DNA from: Aurifilum marmelostoma
Lineage: Eukaryota > Ascomycota > Sordariomycetes > Diaporthales > Cryphonectriaceae
Direction of reading: 5' to 3'
Assembly: GCA_027559495.1 (NCBI GenBank)
Contig: JAMXSV010000029.1
Span: 62,001 to 126,000 of the forward strand
Length of the DNA stretch: 64,000 nt
This document shows positions 1 through 10,444 of this stretch, one piece after another. A program made the position numbers and the translations under genes. The notes below the pieces were generated by a model that had not been told where the DNA came from, made no database searches, and worked only from the letters and a program-made list of their open reading frames with translations. Numbering within the stretch: position 1 is the stretch's first letter; the number at the start of each line of letters is the position of its first letter.

Positions 1-1972
1 GTAACAATGAGGCTGCGTACTTGGAGTGGTTATGTAGGCAATGACTATAATATAACGCTGACGAGGAGGCTGCTGCAGTCAGTGGATGATTTCTTCACGA
101 GAATAGTTGTCATTGCAGACGTCTACCTAGGTATATTGCGGTTTAGGAGAAGGGGCTGCTGTCATGTTGAAATAGCATAGGCAATGGACTAGGCTCTCGT
201 CAGCCTGATACTTCATCTTGACAACGCCTTGTGCAATGATCATAGCTCTCGCTGGCTGCGCTACACCGTCGTCATGGTGCGCGCGCTGAGCGCACGCATG
301 TGCATAACGAGATCCACGTGATACATACGATCTATCAAAGTATAAAGATTCCATGCATGGCGGATGCGAGTTGCCAGTTCAACAAGGCAAACCTCGACAC
401 GGGAAACTTATGCGAGCGTTCGTTTCGTACGCAAGGTTTGAGTGAAGTAATAATCCTTGTTGGGGTATTCGACTATTAAACTCGCTATAGTTTTTCATAC
501 TCGTGGCCTCGAAACTATACGCCGCAACAGTCCAGCCACGATTTCTTCATCATTGTTTTTCAACATCCCACTCTGTAAGAATTCCCGCACCCCTGGGCTA
601 CAGTTGCAAACGCTTAGCACATGGCTTAATTTTATGCCTCTTCCTTTGTTATTCGCTATACTTGTTGAATAATTGTCGAAAGACTATGGTCAAATTGCTA
701 TAGGAACCCAACAAGACGAGAACAATTTCTGTCTGAGGCAACGCTGTGTAGGTGATTAATCGATTCCCATGTGCTTTGAGTTGTGCTCGATTATCTGGAA
801 GGCCATGTTTGTTACTCAGATAATGAGACTATACTTGACAGTCATCCTATCTCTATGCATTAATCCTATGATAACGCGGATGTCGTGACACACTTGGGCA
901 CAATGCAGAAGCGATGAGGATGACGCATATTGTCAGAACGTACCGGAATGCGATCATTTTTTTTTTTTTTTGACTGTCGACCGTTCAATTCAGAAACAAT
1001 GCAGGCTAAGGGCTCTTCAGGACACAAAGAAAGACATTCTGCATTGCCAAAGATTTGATGACTAGGGGGCGGTGCTGAGCAAGATACATATGTACTATGT
1101 AGATGCCCAGGTGGGCTGTCAACGCATGGATGATGTATCTGCATCCACTTCTTAGCTGGGGCTCCTTACTACACAAAAGCATCGTCATTATGATTCAAAC
1201 AATGGAGAGACATGAATTCTTTAAGCATTCCGATTTTCTCGTTAAATCACGCAAAGCAAGGCTTTCCAAAAACAAAAAAAAAAAAGGGGGGGGGGGGGAA
1301 CAGGGAGCATAATGAGATCGACGGACGACGTGTCGTGAGGACAGTGGCAAAGCGGTAAAGGCAGACGACAAACATCATCACGATAGTGAGAAGGGTAGCA
1401 ACAGTATCTAGTTGTGAGATTTCGACAGATCAGACCGACATATGAAATATCCCATTTCCCTAGACACATTTATATGCTCCTGGTAATCATCTACCAGAGA
1501 ACAGGGCATAATTCATACGTAAACAATTCTGGCAGAGAACGTCTGAGTTGCTTAAATACTGCCGACACACTGGCAAGAGGCAACATGTCTTCAAATACGT
1601 TGTCAAAAATGAATGGTAATGTGAAACAAGGTTCAGGCAGCGCCACATATTAAGGGCATTGATTCATCTACCTGGAGATCCCCAAATCCTGTACTATCCC
1701 CCTCGAGAGTAGTTCCGCACCCGTTCCGGATCACGTACTCTCATCTCATCCCTCCGAGCCGCCACTATATGATATTTATGGTGATGCGGCTCGTGTGCAT
1801 GGCTGTAGCGCCACCACAAGCTTGATCCATTATCCCATCCCATCTTGGTCGTCATCAAACCAGTCTAGCCATGTTTCTCCGCCATCGTTCTCATCACGAT
1901 ATCCTCTGTCCTTCCGTCGTTCACCCCCAAGGTATAAATCCTTGCATGCTGAAAAAGGAAGGGAATTTTGGT
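1..1972. other. No recognisable gene
   Basis: Both strands carry only short reading frames without family similarity, codon bias or convincing splice sites. A T run near 957-971 and an A run followed by a G run near 1276-1300 are simple homopolymers. The stretch lies downstream of the small secreted-protein gene that is read leftwards. Confidence 0.5.
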
Positions 1973-2258
1973 TTACAGTCCCTTAGCGACAGAGTCGAGA
2001 TAGACATTGGCCGAGTCAAAGGTGACGACGTTGCCATTCGCGTCGGTCATGGCGGCATCCTGAACGGTAGGCTGGCTGTTCTGGCGTGCGACTAAACATG
2101 AGAATTAATCATTAATATTGTGCTCACTTAAGTTGTCGTCTCCCTCCTATGAGACAAGTTGGAAGATAGAGAGGGGGGGGGGATTATGTGGAGAACTCAC
2201 TATGAGCAGCCATAGTCGCGCTGAAGAGAGTGACAAAGGTGAGGAGTGAGAACTGCAT
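1973..2258 (-). CDS. Small putative secreted protein, 58 aa, two exons
   Basis: I do not recognise a family. Exon 1 (2201-2258) starts at ATG 2258 and encodes a typical signal peptide: MQF, then a hydrophobic stretch (LLTFVTLF) and a small-residue end (SATMAAH). The donor GTGAGT follows at 2200. The acceptor TTTAG opens exon 2 (1973-2091), which joins in frame (CAT A|TC) and ends in TAA. The predicted mature chain is about 39 residues, polar and acidic, without cysteine, and contains DANGNVVTFDSANVYLDSVAKGL-like sequence near its end. Inference: an extracellular small protein or peptide. It is not a typical cysteine-rich effector. The join, signal peptide and stop agree well, but expression is unproven. 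Confidence 0.6.
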
Positions 2259-4312
2259 CTTGACTGAGGTGTTTGAAAGTATTGTCGGCCGGCGACGGGG
2301 CAGGTATTAAGAATATTTTCTTGTGAAGAAAAAAAGAGAAAGGGGTTAAAGACAGGATTTGTTGGTCTTGACAGAAACTTGGCACTGGGACACAGACAGC
2401 AAGAAGCAAGAAGAGACAGTAGGTGGTCAGATTGAAGAAGGAAATTTGATATTTGTATTCGAGTGACTCTGCGGTCAAGCCCAAGATCTGCCCCTTCTGT
2501 CGCCATCGCCCCGAGCTCGGGACGATGTTTGCCGCCAGTTTCGGATGTCAATCATCCATTCCAGCTTTGCTGGGAACAAGGCCGGGGGAGGGAGGTCCCG
2601 AAGGAGGAAGCCAAGCAAAAGCTGTGGTGGGCTGGGCGGCCATATCGAGGCCGAGGGTGCTGAAGGATAGTCATGGATGTGGCGCATGATCTGCGTTTAG
2701 GTGAAGGGCTGAAGCATATAACCGCCACGCCATATGATATATTTAGCGATCTCTGACAAAACTGCTATATCATCTGAATTATCTCACTTGAACAACTATT
2801 ATGAGGTGGCAGCATTTACAGGTCTTCTTGGTGTTATCAGGGAAAATCAATCGACTCGCGGGCTGCTTGTTCGGTGATGCCTCGTCTCCAAGACCTGTCA
2901 TCCAAAGGTTTGATGGATACACCACCGGTATTCGAACGTTCCAGCCCCAGCCGTTTAGGTTTCTAAACCCACCGCAAGAGATTCCGGTATCGAGAGAAGA
3001 AAGAACAAGGGTATCAGGCTCCACACAAGTTTTGTTCAGTGCTGCTGTCTCTGAAGAAGCTTAATCAATGTCCCGGGCCCCGGGCGGTACGGTGGGCATT
3101 TGAAACGCGAGTTGTGACGGCTTGTACATGATCAGCCCCGGACTGCCGCTCACGTAGAGCTGGGGGAGGGGCACACAAACACCGGGCTTATGGTCCTCTC
3201 CACGAAGCTTGGCACTCGCCAGGGCTGTGTGCCCGGTCTTTGTTTTCCTTGTTTTTTCCTCCTGTCGCTTTCCGTTCTTGTCTCTCACAAGGCTGATCGC
3301 TTAGGCTGTGGATGGTGGTCGTCTCAGGACCCCGGCATTGGGAAGATCAGACAGCCTAACCACCGCTTCCCGTGCTTTCCGTGTTTGTGGCACTGGCTGT
3401 CATGACTTCACTTCAGATCTCTTCCCAATTCGTGCTTATGAGAAATTTTAGAGTTTGTTTTTATTCCTTCCATGATACTGGGTGCGAGATTTGCACTTGG
3501 CCGTCAGCTCGGTTGGCTGCGACACGATCATCAAGAGCACTCGGTCCCAGACTGCACATGGTTTCATGCTGCTCGTGACGTTCCCGGAGGCTGCTGCGAG
3601 CAAGAGACACCAACCCTAGGAAGATCAGCAAAGAGTTCTCATACCATCTCGCCGCTTGAGATGGCAGACCTACAGCGTTCCCACTAGACGTGGATCATCC
3701 TGATTTCGTCTCAAATAGTTTGTCTTCTTCTAGAAGTGCCATCTCGTCTCCTCCTATCAGATAAAGATTGGCTCTCGTGCTTTCATCCTTGCGATAACCT
3801 TTAGGATACTGTCGACACGATGAGTGAACATGGTCGGACGAGGCATATGGTCTGCCCATCCCTCATCTCCATGACCAAGTCTAAACAAACGGTTAAGCCC
3901 TCATACCTTGTCCTCGTCTTGATTTTCGACTTGTCCTTACAGCACAGGCGAGAGCAGCAACGGGTTGATGCACGGCTGCGACTATACCAGCGTGGACGAG
4001 CATTCATGCACCCTACCTCATGCTGTCGCAACGCAGGGGCCATGACCCGGTGCAGCGTAAGAAGTGGCAGCGAAGCCGTCTTGATTCTTGTATGCAGATG
4101 TGGTATAGGTCTCTTTCTATCCTGATCGAACAGCACCATCCGTTCCCCTCTTCCCCTTTTCCTTCCTGGGCCTTCACAAAAGTACAGGGAGAAACACCAT
4201 GCTCCCGAGCTGCTCTATCTTAACCCCCCATCTCGGTCCGCGATCCTCTATACTCTATATCCTGTACATCTTTTTTTCTCTTTTCTTCCTGCACCACCAA
4301 TGCCCTTCCCAT
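2259..4312. other. Intergenic, no gene seen
   Basis: This 2 kb stretch separates the small secreted-protein gene from mpc1; both are read leftwards. It should hold the promoter of the former and the 3' end of the latter. The short reading frames here resemble no family and lack consistent splice signals. Confidence 0.5.
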
Positions 4313-4857
4313 TTACTCCTCCGCCTTCTTGTTACCGAAGCCGTAGTGGTAATTCAGGTACCGGTAACTTTGTGTGAGCTGAGCACCGGCGTTGGTGAAG
4401 TGGCAGGCGAAGAGCAGGTAGTTGCGCGGCGTGACGGCGAGAGAGTATCGCATGAAGGTGAAAGCGTAGACAACGAGCGCGCCGGTCATCGGTCCCGAGA
4501 TCCTGAACAGCGTGGGCAAGGGAGTCGTCAGCAAGCTCTGGCTCCCTTATTTGAGCAAAATCGGACTGCAAAGAGTCCGTAGTCGCGAAGAGTGGAGGAG
4601 GTTTTCCCAATGCTTACAGATCAGGGCTCTTTTGTGTGTCCAGCACGGCCGCGATAGGGATTCCAAAGTTGGACGCTGGGCCCCAGAAGTCTGTCAAGGT
4701 CGGCAACATACACGTTAGCAACCCCCGACAAGGCGCATTCCGAAGGAACCGTGGGTTTTTGTATCTTTGGGGCAAAAGACTCACGCGTGGAGCAGAAGTA
4801 GTCGCTGACCGGGTTGGACCGGATCTTGGCGTTCAACGCCTTGACGAGCGCAGCCAT
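4313..4857 (-). CDS. MPC1: Mitochondrial pyruvate carrier subunit 1
   Basis: Subunit of the inner-membrane heterodimer that imports pyruvate into mitochondria. Three exons: 4785-4857, 4618-4690 and 4313-4502, with GTGAGT and GTAAGC donors and CAG acceptors. They join in frame to 111 codons, a normal length for the family. Family hallmarks are visible in order: an N-terminal helix (MAALVKALNAKIRSNP), the THFWGPASNFGIPIAAV segment, DTQKSPDLISGPMTGALV, the FMRYSLAVTP segment and NYLLFACHF near the C-terminus. The first in-frame ATG (4857) gives the usual N-terminus. The partner Mpc2 is not in this window. Confidence 0.95.
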
Positions 4858-5740
4858 TGTCGATGGACAGCTCTTTTCGCAAGAGTTGAGCGACGGTGGA
4901 AGGATAGCGAGGAAAGAAGGAGAGGAGAGGAGATCAAGAGAGCGAATGTGAGTTCGTCCGGGAGAGCAGGTGTGATACTGCGTGCCGCCGAATAAGCGGA
5001 AGGTGACACGCAAAAAAAGCCCCGACCTTCGGGGCTTGATTTTAAGTAGACCCGGAGTTTACAAGCGGGGATTAGGTTTTTTAGCCTTTCCCGATATGCC
5101 GCAGCGTGAGTCGTGGGCCAAGCATCACAGTGGGGGGACCCTGCCATAGAATGTAATCAGCAGGTGGGCTTGTGAGTTATAAGTGCGGGAATTGCCTCTG
5201 TTTACCACCTTGCTATGAAGCATTGAATGTAGCTCACAGACTGAGCCATTGCAACCTGCAACTCTTCAAGAGAAGAGTCAATCGTACCGGGAGTGGTACT
5301 TCTCTTTCAGAATTTCAATCCAAGGCTCAATGGCTGATCTTATTGCACAAAAGGCCAAACATCTTAACATCTTGAGCTTGAGATGCTGTCGAGATAATTA
5401 TGGCATTGAAATTCTTGGTTTCTCGTCCTTTACTTTCATATTGTCCAGTTTATTAAGATGAGTACAACACAAGATCACCTTGCAAGTCATCGGGAACGGA
5501 CATGCACATGCTGGGCCTAGCCTCCCCTCTGGCAATCACTCTTGATGCGGCTGGGTGGCACTGTCACTCGCCCTCATGTATGTCTGGGCCGAACGCACTC
5601 ACTTGAACTGCTGAAACAGCTGCATTCAGGCCATGCAATGGATCCCAGGTCTGACTGTATATAATAGTGACTCGGTGAAAGCTAACATATGATGTGATTG
5701 CGTGACTTTTGCCTTTCTGCTCCCAGCGCTTGTCTTGATC
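4858..5740. other. Intergenic between MPC1 and the NRPS-like pseudogene
   Basis: Upstream region of MPC1 (-) and 5' flank of the rightward pseudogene. Apart from the perfect hairpin at 5017-5037 no structure is evident. The missing N-terminal part of the adenylation domain would be expected near 5500-5750, but I could not trace it there. Confidence 0.4.
5017..5037. repeat. Perfect 9-bp inverted repeat, GC-rich hairpin
   Basis: AAGCCCCGA at 5017-5025 is the exact reverse complement of 5029-5037, with a CCT loop and an A run before it. It lies about 160 bp upstream of the MPC1 start codon and may fall in its leader. It looks like a factor-independent terminator but sits in a nuclear fungal promoter, so the function is unknown. 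Confidence 0.5.
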
Positions 5741-5751
5741 AACCACAACAA

Positions 5752-8700
5752 GGAACCTCCAAACTTGTTGAATTACACCAACTCTCCAAGTTGTTTTTGA
5801 CCTCACCTCGCAACAGCCCTGCTGCGCAGCAATCCCTCTTCCAGGCTTTGAGATGCCAGACACTGGTAACAACAGCCATGAATCTACCAACAGTCGAAAA
5901 GATCCTGGACAAGGTCAAGCCACGCTGCCTGGTGACTCCGAGCCTCGATGAACTCTTGGACAAGCCATCTCCGTTGTTCGCATACCAGAGTTCCTTTAAA
6001 GAAGGTCGCTGGGATCCGTTCTTCGTCCTGTACGTATGCCATTGCGAGTGTGGATGGAGCCGGTGGTACCCTCTGCTTCTGTACTGAGGAGGATTCATTC
6101 ATTGATGATAGACTAATTTCTCCTGCAGTCACACTTCGGGATCAACTGGTACTCCTAAGCCTCTCGTGTGGACACAAGAATCAGTACTGCGGATGTGCGC
6201 TCTCGCCAGTCAGGAGGTCCCTTCGCAGCAGGAAGGGGTCACCTCAATCGAACGCCTTCTAAGAGGCAAATGGGTGATGGTGACGATGCCAAGTTTCCAT
6301 GTAAGGACCCACGCGGCTTCTTGATAATTTCAAGCCCTTGCCATATACAATGGCTGATGATCTTCCTTAGGGCGCTGGTGTGCTGCAGTATCTGCTCTGG
6401 ATAATTCAGTTCGGCTGCATTCCCATTGCGCCGGCGGGAGTAGGTATCGTTACAGCCCAAGGCCTCGCCGACGCTCTCAAACATACGTCCGCGTCTGTTG
6501 CGATCCTCGTGCCCTCCGTGGTAGCAGAACTCGCGCAGCCCTTGGCGATATAGTGGCCGCGCAAATCCCACTGAGAAGTTGATGGGGGGCTTCCGAGGTT
6601 AGCATCCCGCACCAGCTTATAGCACCAGGCCTCGGCCCGTTCGACTGGCGATATATCCGGTTCCACCCAAAGCTGGGCGCCGTGTTTGAACCGTGGCGGA
6701 CGGTGTGTATGAGCTTGTGATCCAGCGGCGTGACGATCGGGTCCATTGTCAGACAACCTTCAGCATCCAGGGCCAAGAGGCTTTGCACGAATACCGCACC
6801 AGAGACCTGTTCCAGCCTCACCCTCCCGCTCCAGACGCTTGGGCGTGGCGAGGTCGTGCAGATGATATAATCGTCCTGCTCAACGGGGAAAAGACCAACC
6901 CCGTCTCTATGGAGCAGCATGTCGTGGCGCAGAACCGCGAGATCAGCGGGGCCTTGGTTGTCGGCACTCAACGTTTCCAGACTACCCTGCTCATCGAGCC
7001 AGCTGCCTTGTCCGAGATGGGTCATCTGTCAACTTCTGGGCAGGCGGCACTGATCGATCGCGTGTGGCCAGCGGTCCGCGAAGCGAATGCCGTCGCGCCG
7101 GTTCACGCGAGGGTCGAGAAGCCCTTGATCCTAGTAGTGGGCCATCCCTTGATTCGAGTAGGCAAGGGGACCATCCAGCGGGCGGCAAGCATTCAGCAAT
7201 ACAAGGATGACATCGACGTCTTGTACAAACACGCTGATATGGCGGTGGGCAATGAAGATGATCCTCATGAAACCTCTTGAAACTCGACTGATGCTGCAAG
7301 TGTCACTCGCTTCGTTCGCGAGGCTGTTTCTGCTTTTCCCGGAGGGGAAGATCCTGACCAAGCTGATGGTGAGGATTTCACCACCGGAACCTTCTTTGAT
7401 CACGGTATGGACTCTCTTATGGCCCTGCAGCCCATCAGGCGCCTACAGCGTGGCCTGAACCGTCCCGAGCTTGGCCTATCCATGATCTACTCGAATCCGA
7501 CATTCGCCCAGCTCAGCAAAGCACTTACTGCTCAGAGCCTTGAGAATAAGGATGGCGATGCCTTGCTGATGGAACCTATGCTGCGTACATATCGTGAAAG
7601 ATTCAAGGGATAACAGTACCAACAAAGGTCAAGGTTCCGTCTTCAGCTGCTGGGACTAAAGATGAGCCAGTCACGGTCATCCTCACAGGCTCTACCGGTA
7701 CCATAGGCACGTATCTCCTACGTGCCCTGCTCGATCGACAAGGAATTGGGCACATTTTTTGCCTGAACCGCTCTGCAGACGGTGTTGAAGCTGTCCAGAA
7801 GACAAAATTGGCCGAGAGGGGACTGGAACTGGCAGACCTCGACAAGCGAGTCACATTTCTTCAAGCAGACCTGAGTCGACCCCATCTTGGGCTCGCCGAC
7901 AAGACGTACGAAGATCTGTGTGCTCGCACTGGACTCATCGTCCACAATGCCTGGCCCGTTGACTTCAATCTCAGACTGACTGCCTTTCGACCGCACTTGG
8001 CTGGCCTGGTCAATTTGTTCCAGCTCTCCACAGCGGCCACCAGTCTCAATTCCATAGTCTCCTTCGTCTTCATCTTATCGGCCAGCGCTGTGTGGGCTGG
8101 CGCGCCCTCGATCGGCTATTCGACTGTACCTGAACAAACTTTTACTTGTGAAGAAAGCCCGAGGGCGACTGAATATGCACGAAGCAAGCTCATCTCTGAA
8201 TTGCTTTGTGACGCTGCGTCTCAACGATTGGAATTTCCAATTACTATTATCCGCCTTGGTCAAGTGGGCGGTGCTGTACGACCCGTAAGTGGTGATGGTG
8301 GCGGTGGAGGCGGCGGAGAATGGAACCTGAAAGAATGGCTTCCAAGCCTGGTCCTTGGGTCTATGTCCATGGGATGTCTTCCAGACAACCTAGGTCCTCA
8401 GTTCTCCGAGGTCGACTGGCTACCAGTGGATGTGCTAGCAGATATCTTCGTCGACCTGGTTCAAAACCGACCAGTCAGTCCTAGCGACCAGGAGATCAGC
8501 AGAGCACAAGTTTACAACCTACGAAATCCCCATACCACAACCTAGGATCTGTTGTTGCTTTCCATAGTTGACACAGCCAAGGCGTGTCTCGGGACCGGCC
8601 GTACGCTCGAGGTGGTGTCACCATCTATATGGCTGAAGCGACTGGATGATACCGCGTTGCAGGAGGCTGAAGATGGAACTACCACCACGAGAAATCCGGC

Positions 8701-8886
8701 CATCAGGCTGCTCGACTTTACCGAAATCGCCTGTGGGCGATAACCGAACAGGGAAAAGCAGAAGTGATAGAGAACCTGCCGCCCATGCCAATAGAGCGTG
8801 CTCTTGCTGGGAGCACGGCACTTGGTGAGGTACAGGCTGTTGGTCCAGAATGGATGAAGAAATGGGTACGCGAGTGGATGGCGTGA
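5752..8886 (+). pseudogene. Decayed NRPS-like A-T-R carboxylic acid reductase
   Basis: Intact relatives adenylate a carboxylic acid, load it on a carrier domain and release it as an aldehyde with NADPH. Recognisable pieces in order: adenylation core (KLFLTSPRNSPAA; VLHTSGSTGTPKP spanning an intron at 6030-6128; a second intron at 6301-6370; WGASEV), the A-domain C-terminal part (6693-7250), carrier domain with FDHGMDSLMAL (about 7398-7430), then thioester reductase with the TGSTGTIGTYLL nucleotide loop (about 7680) and YARSK motif (about 8172), ending at TGA 8884-8886. Damage: the N-terminal part is missing, roughly 25 codons are lost near 6535, in-frame stops lie at 6580-6582, 7278-7280 and 8543-8545, and frameshifts near 6690, 7611 and 8714. 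All three stops fit C:G to T:A changes. Both introns keep good splice sites, so the decay looks fairly recent. Confidence 0.85.
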
Positions 8887-8980
8887 GTCTATAGGTGAGG
8901 AAATTTGTCAGTTACAGCATCTTCAGGTAGCCGTCTTATTCCGTTGAACATTCAGGTTTCGCCACTTACAGGTGCTCATC

Positions 8981-9908
8981 TCACGCTCCCATGATGACCT
9001 TTGAAAAGGACTCTCCAACTCCCTTCCCCTTCAAGAACGATTCTAGAGCAGCCATGTCCCCTCTGTTCTTCCTAGCTCCCCTCTTCTCACCCAGGTCATC
9101 TGTGATCTCTGTCATGTCCTCAAACTTCCGTCCTGCCTCCCCACACTCCTCCCGGAACCGCTCGCTGACCTTCTTCTGGTGACTGGGGATATCGCCCCAG
9201 CTCTCGTTCTTGATCGCGTTCATGTAATCGTCCACATCCCTCGAGGTGCCCTCCAGACACAACATTCCGGGTTTGCCAGCCAGGACGAAGCCGGTGAGCC
9301 TGTAGCGCGGTGCATAGGTGACGAGGTCTTTGCGTTTCTCTCGTGTCGAGAGGGAGGGGGAAGTAGAACCAGACGCGCAGCAGAGGTCCACCTGATATCT
9401 CGTCTGGATTTTGTGTGTTTTTTGCTGCTGATTCTTGGCCCTTTTGTACAAGATATCTTGGAGCATTTTCTTGCACGTAGTCAAAGGCTGCCAGGACGTC
9501 ATCAGTGGGCATGTCGGCCGCGAGTGCAGCCACCTCAGCCCGAGACATCCACGACGGTTGGCGCAGTGTGTATAGCAAGGGCGGTGGCTCAGAAAGAACT
9601 CCGCTTTCTATTGATGCTCGCAACGGGACGGTGACTTTCAGCTGTATCGAGGACGAGACCGATGTCGCCGTCTCATGAGATGTCTCGATGGGTATGATGA
9701 CCGTGAAGCTGAGATCGACAGGTAGACCTTGCGTGCTTGGCGATTCTGAAGCCTCGCACCACTCACGAATCTTGTCAATAGTCTCCTGTAGTGCTAGGTA
9801 GTCGTTGTCTTCCTCTGCTGGCGGATACATGGCCCTGATGAGTTCTACCATGGCGAGCTGGGACTCGACCAGATCGCGTGGAAGAGGTTGGTCTGCAATT
9901 TCTGCCAT
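8981..9908 (-). CDS. RWD domain protein with C-terminal DUF1115 (RWDD2-like), frame-broken
   Basis: Starts at ATG 9908 (MAEIADQPLPRDLVESQ). Residues 1-160 form an RWD domain, with the LVESQLAMVELIRAMYP start typical of the fold. The C-terminal half matches the DUF1115 region of RWDD2-type proteins: RVWFYFPSLSTREKRKD, YAPRYRLTGF, GKPGMLCLEG and ESWGDIPSHQKK. The two halves lie in different frames. They meet in a run of five C on the coding strand near 9362, and removing one C gives a continuous 308-residue protein ending at 8981. The shift is either a sequencing error or a real mutation. The molecular function of the family is poorly known. The gene converges with the NRPS-like pseudogene. Confidence 0.8.
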
Positions 9909-10444
9909 GATTGCAGGTTATAATCTAGACCCAAAAGTGCTAAATATAATCAAGATTGATAGTCGCATAAAGCCCTGTTGGCTTGATATCGACTCGTCGC
10001 TGGGGGGTTCGAAACAGACGGTCTTGATATGTTTTCTTCCCTGAGGCGGAGATGATATGTTTTGGGGGGATTTTTCAGGCAAGCTAAGCCCCACCACATT
10101 TCACAGAGAGACTGCGAAACTTCCGTATCATGAAGACAAGAAGATATCTCGAATGCGTCAAGACACACCCGAATTATAGAAAGAGAAGAAAGGAAAAGAA
10201 AACAGCCGAGCATTGAGCCAGTAGTGATAAAACAGACATCACCGAACCTAGTTTTCGTCGTGCCGAGAACCGGCATAGGTTGGCAGGGTTAGGGTTTCCG
10301 ATTGCTTCATCACCATCACACACCAGTCTTCGCTACGGACATGTCAAGGCAAGACATGCTCGCACCAAGAAATAAGCCGTCTAGAGCGATGGACCCATGA
10401 CAGCCCATGGTTCATTGGTGATCTTCACCTGTCTATCAAATCAA
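9909..10444. other. Intergenic between RWD gene and CorA-like gene
   Basis: Promoter side of the RWD gene and 3' flank of the CorA-like gene. It holds a single telobox-like TTAGGGTTT at 10289-10297 inside an AGGGTTAGGGTTT context. No gene is seen. Confidence 0.4.

Noticed and set aside
9355..9370. Programmed ribosomal frameshift at C runs
   Set aside because: Such sites normally use defined slippery heptamers or rare codons; three unrelated housekeeping genes in one window point to base-calling error instead.
9179..9634. 151-codon rightward frame opposite the RWD gene
   Set aside because: Antisense shadow; no family features, and the RWD reading explains the sequence.
10289..10297. Telobox-like TTAGGGTTT
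   Set aside because: Only about two units; far too short for a telomeric tract and may be chance.
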